Origin: DATHRK01 sp035465395
GTDB taxonomy: Bacteria > Gemmatimonadota > Gemmatimonadetes > Longimicrobiales > RSA9
Reading direction: 5' to 3'
Assembly (NCBI GenBank): GCA_035465395.1
Contig: DATHRK010000022.1
Location: 1-40,916 of the forward strand
Length of the DNA stretch: 40,916 bases
The notes under the pieces were generated by a model. It made no database searches. It had not been told where the DNA came from and was given only the letters and a program-made list of their open reading frames with translations. This document shows, piece by piece, positions 13,736 to 20,881 of this stretch. The first letter of the stretch is position 1. Each line of letters begins with the position of its first letter. Position numbers and translations under genes: made by a program.

Positions 13736-13755
13736 TTGGCACACCAGCGGCACAC
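13736..13755 (+). repeat. arm-type repeat, integrase end
   Basis: TTGGCACACCA-GC-GGCACAC, the partner of the repeat at 10780. It sits between the integrase start and the tRNA, where binding of the integrase could also repress its own promoter. Confidence 0.65.
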
Positions 13756-13767
13756 TAAACGCGGAAA

Positions 13768-13791
13768 CGGGCCATCCTAGCGAACGGCCCG
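13768..13791 (-). terminator. hairpin downstream of tRNA-Leu
   Basis: CGGGCC/GGCCCG 6-bp stem with a 12-base loop, read on the minus strand 28 bases after the tRNA and followed by TTTCC. It would terminate the tRNA transcript. It lies on the element side of the att core, so if it is functional the element supplies it. Confidence 0.4.
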
Positions 13792-13818
13792 AATCGCGTA
13801 AGTCATTGTGTTGCAAGG

Positions 13819-13871
13819 TGCCCGGGGTGGGATTCGAACCCACAAGGGATTGCTCCCAGCGGATTTTGAGT
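13819..13871. repeat. attachment site, tRNA copy (53 bp)
   Basis: The 3' 53 bases of tRNA-Leu, from the anticodon loop to the discriminator base, identical to 10600-10652. Strand exchange would take place within this identity, most likely in the anticodon stem-loop as for other tRNA-targeting tyrosine recombinases. Confidence 0.9.
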
Positions 13872-13902
13872 CCGCCGCGTCTGCCAATTCCGCCACCCGG
13901 GC
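13819..13902 (-). tRNA. tRNA-Leu(CAA)
   Basis: 84-nt class II tRNA. Acceptor stem GCCCGGG/CCCGGGC pairs perfectly with discriminator A; the D-arm contains GGAATTGGCAGACGC; the anticodon stem GCGGA/TCCGC encloses CTCAAAA, giving anticodon CAA for UUG codons. A long variable arm (TGGGAGCAATCCCT) and the T-arm GTGGG-TTCGAAT-CCCAC complete it. The 3' CCA is not encoded. The gene stays intact because the element restored its 3' end on integration. Confidence 0.97.
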
Positions 13903-14038
13903 CTTTTTGGGGGCGAGGAAGCTAATCCATCCGTCGATCGCCTACCACCCCACTGCCGATCCTGGGCGCAAGGCTTGCGACGAGCCGTCCAAGCGCCGGG
14001 CGTCCGCGTCCGGCGGCCACCCTATCGAGGGAGGTCAC

Positions 14039-14227
14039 ATGTCGAATATGGCGTTGTACCTGATGGGAGTCGTGCTCGTGATCCTGGCGGGCGGCTACGG
14101 AGCGCTGCAGCTCGGCGTGCCACCGCTGTGGATCGGCATCGCCGCGGTGATCATCCTCGGGTTCGCGATGATGAGCGGAGTCAGCTCGACTCGGAAGAAG
14201 GAGGAATCCCCGGTCGACGAAGCCTGA
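14039..14227 (+). CDS. small two-helix membrane protein
   Basis: 62 residues made almost entirely of two membrane segments (about 5-24 and 29-47) separated by LGVPPLW, with a short charged tail TRKKEESPVDEA, probably cytoplasmic. The GGGAGG site before the ATG is excellent. It is the first chromosomal gene beyond the tRNA and is convergent with the FloA-operon hypothetical gene. Family unknown. Confidence 0.7.
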   Translation: MSNMALYLMGVVLVILAGGYGALQLGVPPLWIGIAAVIILGFAMMSGVSSTRKKEESPVDEA

Positions 14228-14282
14228 CGCGCGCGACGGGCGGGCGCCGTGCGGCCCGCCCGCCTCCCGTCCGCCAGCGCGC

Positions 14283-15104
14283 CTACCAGTCCGGTCCCGA
14301 CATCGACCGAGGCCTGCCGAGTACCTCCGCCATCACGACGGCCCGCCGCACGTCGGAGGGATCCGCCAGGCCGATGCGATCCAACGCCGGGATCCTGCGG
14401 GTCGCGGGCGCCCGGCGGCCGATCTTCTCGTGGAACGCCTCGTGCCGCGCCTCCGACGAGATCTCGGTCGCCTCTAGCGACTCGCCCTCCAGCGACACCA
14501 CGAGGTCGTCCCCGCTCAGGTCGTCGCCGGTGGGCGCCAGCCTCGGCGCACGTGATTCGGCCTGCTCGTACGGAGCCGGCAGCGGCGGGGTGGGCTCCGG
14601 CATGGGGGGCGGAGCAGGCCTCGAAAGCGTCTCGCCGGTAAGGATGGCCCATAGGTCTTCCGGGTCCTTGGTCACGGGCCCCGCGGGCCGATCCGGGTCG
14701 TCCCGCCACGGATCGACGGCGGCTCCACCGCCACCCGGCTCGTCAGCGGCGGGCTCGTCGGGCAGCTCCCACCACGGCAGATTCGCCGCAGAAGACTCGG
14801 ACGTGTCGCGCGCGGCGCCGGCCGCGGCGGACGGCTCGGGCTCGGCCTCCCACCAGGGACGGTGGGCGCCCGCCGTCGGCGATGACCCCGCCGCGCCGGA
14901 TTCGGCCTGGCGATCGCGGGCGGACACCCGCCCATCCCGCGTGCTACCGGCCGTGGACGTTCGGGCCGACCGCGGCCGCTGCGGTTTGGCTGGCGGCAAC
15001 GACGTGCCCGTGGGCCCCTTCTTCTTTTGCCCCTTGAACAGGCCCGCGATCGCGTTGGCGACGATCAGGATCAGGAAGAAGAGCAGCTCGACCGGGATGT
15101 CCAT
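14283..15104 (-). CDS. membrane-anchored, Pro-rich hypothetical protein in floA operon
   Basis: 273 residues: one N-terminal membrane helix (VELLFFLILIVANAIAGLF), then GQKKKG, a long Pro/Ala/Gly/Ser/acidic region with repeated W-W-E motifs (HRPWWEAEPEP, NLPWWELPDEP, DPWRDDP), and a folded-looking C-terminus ending IGLADPSDVRRAVVMAEVLGRP. Such a tethered disordered linker with a helical end suggests a scaffold or adaptor at the membrane. It starts 21 bp after the floA stop and is very likely cotranscribed with floA and nfeD, so a role in the same membrane-domain system is inferred. No family recognised. Confidence 0.7.
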   Translation of the reverse strand: MDIPVELLFFLILIVANAIAGLFKGQKKKGPTGTSLPPAKPQRPRSARTSTAGSTRDGRVSARDRQAESGAAGSSPTAGAHRPWWEAEPEPSAAAGAARDTSESSAANLPWWELPDEPAADEPGGGGAAVDPWRDDPDRPAGPVTKDPEDLWAILTGETLSRPAPPPMPEPTPPLPAPYEQAESRAPRLAPTGDDLSGDDLVVSLEGESLEATEISSEARHEAFHEKIGRRAPATRRIPALDRIGLADPSDVRRAVVMAEVLGRPRSMSGPDW

Positions 15105-15125
15105 CTCAAACGGCTCCCGGCACCG

Positions 15126-16115
15126 TCAGATCTCGTCGGTGCGGCTCGAACCGCCGTCGTCCCCGGCGATCGCCTGACGCATCTCGGTATCGGCGCCGAG
15201 GTTGCGATAGCGCATGTAGTCCATGATGCCGAGGTTGCCCTGCCGGAACGCCTCCGCCATCGCCAGCGGCACCTGCGCCTCCGCCTCGACGACCTTGGAG
15301 CGCATCTCCACCACGCGGGCCTTCATTTCCTGCTCCGCGGCGACCGCCATCGCGCGCCGCTCCTCGGCCTTGGCCTGGGCGATGCGCTTGTCGGCCTCGG
15401 CCTGGTCGGTCTGCAGCTCCGCGCCGATGTTCTTGCCGACGTCCACGTCGGCGATGTCGATCGACAGGATCTCGTAGGCCGTCCCCGCATCCAGGCCCTT
15501 GGCGAGCACCGTCTTGGAGATCCCGTCGGGGTTCTCCAGCACGGCCTTGTGCGACGAGCTCGAGCCGATCGTGCTGACGATCCCCTCGCCCACGCGCGCC
15601 AGGATCGTCTCCTCGCCGGCGCCGCCGACGAGGCGGTTGATGTTGGCCCGCACCGTGACCCGGGCCAGCGCGATGAGCTGGATGCCGTCCTGCGCCATCG
15701 CCGCCACCTTGGGCGTCTGGATGACCTTGGGATTCACGCTGACCTGCACGGCCTCGAGGACGTCCCGGCCGGCGAGGTCGATCGCCGCGGCCTGCTGGAA
15801 CGGCATCTCGATATTCGCCTTGTCGGCGCTGATCAGGGCCCGTACGACGCGGTCCACGTGCCCGCCCGCCAGGTAGTGCGATTCCAGCTCGTTGACGTCG
15901 AGCGGAAGCTGCGCCTTCGTCGCCATGATGAGGGGTCGGACGATGGCCGCCGGACTGACCTTCCGCAGCCTCATCCCGACGAGGTTTCCGAGCGAGACCT
16001 TCGCCCTGGCCGAGATCGCCTCGACCCACAGACGGAGAGGCACCGCCCAGCCGAGGACGAGGATCGCCACGAATACGGCGATGAAGAGCGCCGGCGCTAC
16101 GAAAATCGGATCCAT
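15126..16115 (-). CDS. floA: flotillin-like protein FloA
   Basis: 329 residues, the usual FloA (YqfA) length. An N-terminal hydrophobic hairpin (about residues 5-28) is followed by VEAISARAKVSLGNLVGMRLRKVSP, the SPFH-type region (LAGRDVLEAVQVSVNPKVIQTPKVAAMAQDGIQL, ARVTVRANINRLVGGAGEETI) and a charged coiled-coil (QTDQAEADKRIAQAKAEERRAMAVAAEQEM, about 230-290). FloA scaffolds membrane microdomains and partners with NfeD proteins, whose gene is upstream here. AGAGGAAC supports the ATG at 16115. Its first bases overlap the end of a broken floA copy. Confidence 0.95.
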   Translation of the reverse strand: MDPIFVAPALFIAVFVAILVLGWAVPLRLWVEAISARAKVSLGNLVGMRLRKVSPAAIVRPLIMATKAQLPLDVNELESHYLAGGHVDRVVRALISADKANIEMPFQQAAAIDLAGRDVLEAVQVSVNPKVIQTPKVAAMAQDGIQLIALARVTVRANINRLVGGAGEETILARVGEGIVSTIGSSSSHKAVLENPDGISKTVLAKGLDAGTAYEILSIDIADVDVGKNIGAELQTDQAEADKRIAQAKAEERRAMAVAAEQEMKARVVEMRSKVVEAEAQVPLAMAEAFRQGNLGIMDYMRYRNLGADTEMRQAIAGDDGGSSRTDEI

Positions 16116-16577
16116 GGACTCGTTCCTCTAAGACGTTGGTGTTCCGCCGGCGCGGGCCCGCCGCGTCGGGACCAGACCGCGCCTCGCCTGCGCGCGGGCT
16201 CCTTCTCGACCTCCCGCAGCGGATCCCGCCCGGCGAGGTCGAACCGCGCCGCCGCCTCGAACGGCATGTCCAGCCCCTCGTGGCGCGCCGCGATCAGCGC
16301 CTGCACCACACCCCGCGGGTCGCCGCCGGCGAGGGCGTGGGCTTCGAGCTCGATCGCCGAGACATCCAATCCCGCCATCTTGGCCGCGACCATGGGTCGT
16401 ACGACGGTCGCACGGGTCCGTCTTGCGCAGCCGCATGCCGACCAGGTGCCCGATCCCCACCGGCACGCTCGCCGCGGCCGCCTCCAGCCACAGACGCACG
16501 GGCAGCGCCCAGGTCAGCAGCCATGCCCCCGCCAACATCAGGAACAAGACCCCGGCGATGTCCAGGAGCACGTGCAC
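16097..16577 (-). pseudogene. frameshifted, truncated second floA copy
   Basis: Starts MHVLLDIAGVLFLML...WALPVRLWLEAAAASVPVGIGHLVGMRLRKTDP, clearly parallel to the FloA N-terminus. One extra base at 16412 then shifts the frame: past it a second frame reads ATVVRPMVAAKMAGLDVSAIELEAH...EMPF-like DMPFEAAARFDLAGRDPLREVE and stops at 16097. Even with the shift repaired it would hold only the first 120 or so FloA-like residues, without the SPFH core and coiled-coil, followed by an unrelated Arg-rich tail. The unshifted frame stops at 16128. It lies between nfeD and floA, so a tandem duplication with later decay is likely. A sequencing error at 16412 would rescue a short membrane protein but not a full flotillin. 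Confidence 0.75.
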
Positions 16578-16586
16578 GGAAGGCGG

Positions 16587-18026
16587 TCAGGCGCTGCCGT
16601 CGACCCGGGAGGCGCCCCCGGGCGGCTCCGTCGCGGCTCCCGACAACCGCCCTTCCGGCTGGCCGACGGCCTCCACCAGGGTGCGGTACCCCTCCGCGCG
16701 CACCACCCGGACCGGCGTGCCGGCCTCGATCCAGCCGCTGTCCGCGACGACATCGACGCGCTCGCCGTTCACGCGGGCGGAGCCGGAGGGCCGAAGCGCC
16801 GTGATGGTCGTGCCCTCCGCGCCGACGAGATCCGCGCGCACCTTGGCCGAAACGTAGCCGGCCTCCTTGGACAGCTCGCCGCCGAGGATCACGCCGGAAC
16901 GGATCAGGCGCTGGTTGGTGGGCAGCGACCGTATCAGCGCCCACGTGGTGACGAGCACGAGGATCATGGCCGCGGACAGCACCAGCCCCGCCTCGCTGTA
17001 GTCGGCCGCGGTGGAGAACTGCCCGACGAGGCTCAGGTAGATCGACGCGAGCAGCGCCAGAATGCCCCCCACGCCGAACACGCCGAACCCCGGCACGATG
17101 AAGATCTCCACGCCCAGCAGGATCAGCCCCGCGCCGAGCAGCAGCACCTCCTCCATGCCGGCGAGACCGATCAGGTAATGGCTGCCGAAGAACAGCGCCA
17201 GCGAGCCGATGCCGGCCATCCCGGCGAGCCCGAAGGACGGCGTCTTGATCTCGACCAGGAGCCCGAGGAAGCCTAGCGAGAGCAGGAACGGCGCGACGAT
17301 CGGGTTGGTGAAGAATCGCACCAGGCCCTCGGCCCAGTTGACCTCGGTCTGGACGGTGCGCGCGCCAGCGACGTCGAGGTCGGACAGCAGCGCGTCGTAG
17401 TCCGCCACCTCCGCGGCGTAGCCGACGCCCACGGCCTCTTCGGTGGTGAGCGTCAGCAGCTTGCCCTGGGCGACGACGCCGTCGATGGCGATGTCCTCGT
17501 CGACCATCGCCTCGGCCACCGCCGGGTCGAGCCCCCGCGCTTCGGCCAGCGCGCGCATCTGGCTGCGCATCGCGCTGACGATCTTTTCTGGCGCCTTCTG
17601 CCCGGAGCCGTCCACCGGGGTCGCCGCGCCGATCACCGATCCGGGGCGCATGTAGATCCGGTCGGCGGCCAGCGCGATCAGCGCGCCCGCGGAGTACGCG
17701 TGATAGTTGATGAAGGCATAGACGGGGATCTCCGCGTCGGATACCGCGTTCGCGATGCGCATGGCGGCGTCGATGCGGCCGCCCTCGGTCTCGATGTCGA
17801 GGACCGCGGCGACGGCGCCCTGGGCGGCGGCTTCGTCCAGGCTGCGCTCGACGAACGGGGCCAACCCCTGTTCGATCCCACCGGCGATGGGGATCCGATA
17901 CACCGCCTGGCCGCTTCGCTGCGCGGCGGCCGGTGCGCACAGCGCGGCCGCGGCCACCGCGGTGGTCAGGGCCGCTCCGGCGCACCGCCGGAACAGGGCG
18001 ATCGGTGTCTCTGCGAAGCCGTTCAT
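16587..18026 (-). CDS. NfeD membrane serine protease (ClpP class, full length)
   Basis: 479 residues of the long NfeD (NfeD1b) type. A signal peptide (about 1-36) precedes a ClpP-like protease domain (about 40-230) with nucleophile Ser112 in YHAYSAGALIALAADRIYM and probable base Lys148 in GQKAPEKIV. Then come four to five membrane helices (about 250-370) and a C-terminal OB-fold NfeD domain (about 390-455; GYVSAKVRADLVGAEGTTITALRPSGSARVNGERVDVV). Archaeal homologues cut stomatin-like proteins, so the nearby FloA is the natural partner. It starts the nfeD - broken floA - floA - hypothetical operon. ATG at 18026 gives a good signal peptide. Confidence 0.92.
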   Translation of the reverse strand: MNGFAETPIALFRRCAGAALTTAVAAAALCAPAAAQRSGQAVYRIPIAGGIEQGLAPFVERSLDEAAAQGAVAAVLDIETEGGRIDAAMRIANAVSDAEIPVYAFINYHAYSAGALIALAADRIYMRPGSVIGAATPVDGSGQKAPEKIVSAMRSQMRALAEARGLDPAVAEAMVDEDIAIDGVVAQGKLLTLTTEEAVGVGYAAEVADYDALLSDLDVAGARTVQTEVNWAEGLVRFFTNPIVAPFLLSLGFLGLLVEIKTPSFGLAGMAGIGSLALFFGSHYLIGLAGMEEVLLLGAGLILLGVEIFIVPGFGVFGVGGILALLASIYLSLVGQFSTAADYSEAGLVLSAAMILVLVTTWALIRSLPTNQRLIRSGVILGGELSKEAGYVSAKVRADLVGAEGTTITALRPSGSARVNGERVDVVADSGWIEAGTPVRVVRAEGYRTLVEAVGQPEGRLSGAATEPPGGASRVDGSA

Positions 18027-18106
18027 CGATTCCGTCCGCTAGCGAGCATGGGGCCGAACGCCGCGATCGTCGCGGCCGCGCCGCCCCTGGATCATACCAT
18101 ATCTAC

Positions 18107-18128
18107 GAAGGGGCTTCGGCGCCCCTTC
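18107..18128. terminator. hairpin between lipoprotein gene and nfeD
   Basis: Perfect 8-bp stem GAAGGGGC/GCCCCTTC around TTCGGC, 11 bases beyond the stop of the lipoprotein gene. It separates that gene from the nfeD operon. No U-tract follows on the minus strand. Confidence 0.55.
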
Positions 18129-18139
18129 ACCTGTGCCTC

Positions 18140-18994
18140 CTACTTGACGAACCCCTCGAGCAGCCGGTCGGCGTAGTAGGCGTGCCGGATCGCGAGGACG
18201 GGGTCGTCGTCGCCCATCGCCTCTCTCGCGCCGGCGAGCAACCTGCGCGCGCGGGCCAGCGCGACCGCCCGGCGATCCCGCCTATCCGGATTCGGGTCGA
18301 TCCGCTCCGTGGTCGCGCGGCTCAGCTTCTCCGTGGTCAGCCGGATCAGCCGCACCGCGACCACCGGCGGGGTCGTTTCGCGCAGCGCGTCGGCGGCCCG
18401 CAGCGTCGCCCGCACCGCCATGACGGTGTCGCCAGAGGCGGCGGCGCCGCGGGCCAATCGCAGGCCCTCCGCGCCCTCCTGCAGGGTCGCCTTTAGGTCC
18501 GGCACCGCGCCCAGGTCCACCGCGGGGCGCACGGCGTCGATCCACGCCGCCAGGTCGCCGAACGCCTCGTCCAGGAATGCCGGGTCGATCCCCGCCGCCA
18601 GCACCGGCGCGGCGAGCGCGTAGGCGCGTTCTCGAACGGCGGCCGCCTCGTCGGCGGGAAGCGAGTCGGCGTCGAGCCACATGGCCGATGCCAGCGCGAG
18701 GCGAGTCTCTGGATCGTCCGAGAAATCGGCCCAGATGGCGGCCACGGCTCGGCCCCCCTCGGTGGTGTCGTCGGGCGATACCGGCGGCGCGGCGTGAACC
18801 GCGATATCGCCGATGGCGCGGTCGCCGGGCGGCACGCGCCTGACCGCCATCCGGTCGAGCGTGGGCAGGGCGTCCGCGAGGGCGATCGCCGCGCGCGTCT
18901 CGCTTGCCACGAGCAGATCGGAGGGCGCCGCGGGCGTATCGCAGGCCGCGAGGGCGGCCAGGAGCGACGCGAGGATCAGGCGCTGGAGACGCAT
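18140..18994 (-). CDS. putative lipoprotein, helical, unknown function
   Basis: 284 residues with the lipoprotein signal MRLQRLILASLLAALAAC (Cys18). The mature part is predicted almost all-helical and Ala/Arg/Asp-rich, with repeated patterns such as RAAIALADALPTLDRMAVRR and ALARARRLLAGAREAMGDDDPVLAIRHAYYADRLLEG, resembling solenoid helices. I cannot name a family; similar helical lipoproteins are common in Gemmatimonadota genomes. The start at 18994 is chosen because it yields the complete signal peptide. It is divergent from the TetR gene; the 273 bp between them show no clear operator. Confidence 0.75.
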   Translation of the reverse strand: MRLQRLILASLLAALAACDTPAAPSDLLVASETRAAIALADALPTLDRMAVRRVPPGDRAIGDIAVHAAPPVSPDDTTEGGRAVAAIWADFSDDPETRLALASAMWLDADSLPADEAAAVRERAYALAAPVLAAGIDPAFLDEAFGDLAAWIDAVRPAVDLGAVPDLKATLQEGAEGLRLARGAAASGDTVMAVRATLRAADALRETTPPVVAVRLIRLTTEKLSRATTERIDPNPDRRDRRAVALARARRLLAGAREAMGDDDPVLAIRHAYYADRLLEGFVK

Positions 18995-19267
18995 GGCGGA
19001 CCGACCGTTCGACGACAGTTCGGGGAGGCCGGAATGCACCCATGATTCTACCGGAAACCCTTGCCTCCGACAACGGATTCGCCCGCGCGGCCGGCGTGGA
19101 GCGGCGGCTCCGCGGCAACGCGTCGGCATTGCCTCCGCCGGCCCCGCGAGCCGTCCGCCACCGCGCCGGACCGGCGGGGTCTCCCGCGGGTACCCGTTCC
19201 CGAAGACGGACGCACGAGCGTCCCGGCGGCCGTTCCGGCCGCCTCGAGTTGCGCGAGACCCGACCCG

Positions 19268-19909
19268 ATGCCCCCGAACGCCACGACGGGCGATGCCAAG
19301 CTCGCGACGATCCTGAAGTCCGCCGCCGGCGTCTTCGCCGACCGGGGGTACCACCAGGCGAGCATGCGGGACGTAAGCCGCGCGAGCGGCGTGAGCCTGT
19401 CGGGCATCTACTACTACGTGCGCAGCAAGGAGGAGCTGCTCTTCCGCATCCAGGAGCACTGCTTCGGCTCGATTTTGGATTCGCTCGACGAAGTCCTGGC
19501 GGGTGAGACCGATCCGGCGCGCCGCTTGCGGCTCCTGATCGCGAACCACCTCGGCTTCTTCCTCGGCAACATGGGTGAGATGAAGGTGCTGTCCCACGAG
19601 GCCGAGGTGCTGGAGGGCGATTTTCGCCGCCGGGTGAACGCCCTCAAGCGGGAATACGTGAACCGGACGGCTTCGATCATCGCGGAGCTGAGGCCCGAGT
19701 CGGGGGACGATCCACGACTTGCCACGTTTGCGCTGTTCGGTATGATGAACTGGATCTACAACTGGTATCGGCCCGATCGTGACCCGCCCGCCGACGAGCT
19801 GGCGGCGCGCATGTTCGGGCTGTTCGTCGCGGGGTATCCGGGGGACGTGCCGACGCAGGACGCCGGCGCGCTCGCGGGCGAGCCCCACCCATCGATCTGG
19901 AGAGAATAG
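19268..19909 (+). CDS. TetR-family regulator of acyl-CoA catabolism
   Basis: 213 residues. The N-terminal TetR helix-turn-helix is clear: AAGVFADRGYHQASMRDVSRASGVSLSGIYYYVRSKEELLF (about 17-58). The C-terminal ligand domain (about 75-195) resembles those of fatty-acid/CoA-sensing TetR proteins (HLGFFLGNMGEMKVLSHEAEVLEG). It ends 11 bp before the enoyl-CoA hydratase start and heads the catabolic cluster, so repression relieved by an acyl- or aryl-CoA is the likely logic. The ATG at 19268 has a weak ribosome-binding site; the frame stays open upstream but that sequence is Arg/Pro-rich and not TetR-like. Confidence 0.88.
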   Translation: MPPNATTGDAKLATILKSAAGVFADRGYHQASMRDVSRASGVSLSGIYYYVRSKEELLFRIQEHCFGSILDSLDEVLAGETDPARRLRLLIANHLGFFLGNMGEMKVLSHEAEVLEGDFRRRVNALKREYVNRTASIIAELRPESGDDPRLATFALFGMMNWIYNWYRPDRDPPADELAARMFGLFVAGYPGDVPTQDAGALAGEPHPSIWRE

Positions 19910-19920
19910 GGAGTCCCTAC

Positions 19921-20742
19921 ATGGCGGAGGCCACATTGGCGCAGGAACAAAAGACCCTGGTCCGATACGAGACCAGCGACGGGGTCGCCCTCATCACGCT
20001 GGACGATCCGCCCGCGAACACCTACACGCACGAAATGATGCGCCAGCTGGACGAGGCCATCGTCAAGGCGCGCTTCGACACCGACGTGTACGTGATCGTG
20101 CTCACGGGGGCGGGCGAGAAGTTCTTCTCCGCCGGCGCGAACATCGCCATGCTGCAGGAGGTCACGGCCGGCTTCAAGTACTGCTTCTGCCTGCACGCCA
20201 ACGAGACACTCAACCGCCTGGAGCACACGCCCAAGCTGGTGATCGCCGCGCTGAACGGGCACACCGTCGGCGGCGGCCTCGAGATCGCCATGGCGGCCGA
20301 CATCCGGATCGCCCGCAAGGGCGCCGGCAAGGCCGGCCTGCCGGAGGTGAATCTCGGTGTCCTCCCCGGCACGGGCGGCACGCAGCGTCTGTCGCGCATC
20401 GTGGGCAAATCGCGCGCGATCCAGCTGATGGTCGAGGGCGGCCTCTTCGACTTCGAGACGGCCGAGACGTACGGCCTGATCAACGAGGTGTGGGAGGCGG
20501 ATTCGGCCGAGGCGTTCATGGCGCAGGTCATGGACTACGCGCGCCGATTCACGCCGCCGAACATGGCCGCCAAGGCCGTCGGGCACATCAAGCGGGCCGT
20601 GCAGAGCGGAGCCGAGGTGCCCTTCGAATCGGGCCTGGCGATCGAGCGCGAGCTGCAGCAACTGCTCTTCCAGAGCGACGACGCGCGCGAGGGCCTCACC
20701 GCGTACAACGAGAAGCGCAAGGCCGAGTTTTCGGGCCGCTAG
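19921..20742 (+). CDS. enoyl-CoA hydratase (PaaF-like)
   Basis: 273 residues of the crotonase family. Oxyanion-hole segments EKFFSAGANIAML and LNGHTVGGGLEIAMAADIRIA are present, and both catalytic acids are kept: Glu121 in GGGLE and Glu142 in PEVNLGVLPGTGGTQRL. It should hydrate trans-2-enoyl-CoA to 3-hydroxyacyl-CoA in the cytoplasm. GGGAG precedes the ATG. It follows the TetR gene and is separated from the aldehyde dehydrogenase by 139 bp that contain a hairpin, so it may be expressed with the regulator, at a level different from the rest. Confidence 0.9.
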   Translation: MAEATLAQEQKTLVRYETSDGVALITLDDPPANTYTHEMMRQLDEAIVKARFDTDVYVIVLTGAGEKFFSAGANIAMLQEVTAGFKYCFCLHANETLNRLEHTPKLVIAALNGHTVGGGLEIAMAADIRIARKGAGKAGLPEVNLGVLPGTGGTQRLSRIVGKSRAIQLMVEGGLFDFETAETYGLINEVWEADSAEAFMAQVMDYARRFTPPNMAAKAVGHIKRAVQSGAEVPFESGLAIERELQQLLFQSDDAREGLTAYNEKRKAEFSGR

Positions 20743-20825
20743 CCGGCCTCGGCGGCCCGCCGTGCGCCGCCATCGGGCGCAACGTCGGGCGCAGGCCGAG
20801 CGACGTGGATGACGCGCCGGCGCGT

Positions 20826-20852
20826 GGCCCGGGTCCCGAGTGGGTCCGGGCC
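20826..20852. repeat. intercistronic hairpin
   Basis: GGCCCGG (20826-20832) and CCGGGCC (20846-20852) form a 7-bp stem between the hydratase and aldehyde dehydrogenase genes, with no U-tract. It could stabilise or trim the mRNA, or be a weak attenuator. Confidence 0.35.
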
Positions 20853-20881
20853 GCGCGCGCGTCTGGAACGGAAAGGAACGC

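Larger units (their letters stand above)
10600..13871. mobile_element. 3.3-kb integrative element in tRNA-Leu(CAA)
   Basis: Bounded by a perfect 53-bp direct repeat (10600-10652 and 13819-13871) equal to the 3' part of the tRNA-Leu gene from anticodon loop to discriminator base. A tyrosine recombinase gene lies next to the intact tRNA. Repeats of the form TTGGCACACCA-n(2-3)-GGCACAC occur inside both ends (10780, 13736), as expected for integrase arm sites. Cargo is one alpha/beta hydrolase; between 10653 and 11336 there are only gene fragments and an attC-like structure. There are no structural phage, relaxase or replication genes. It could be a decayed larger element or a minimal satellite-like integrative element. 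Confidence 0.85.

Noticed and set aside
14731..17276. Long plus-strand open frames across the floA/nfeD region
   Set aside because: These are high-GC shadow frames of floA, nfeD and the hypothetical gene; the minus-strand frames carry all family motifs.
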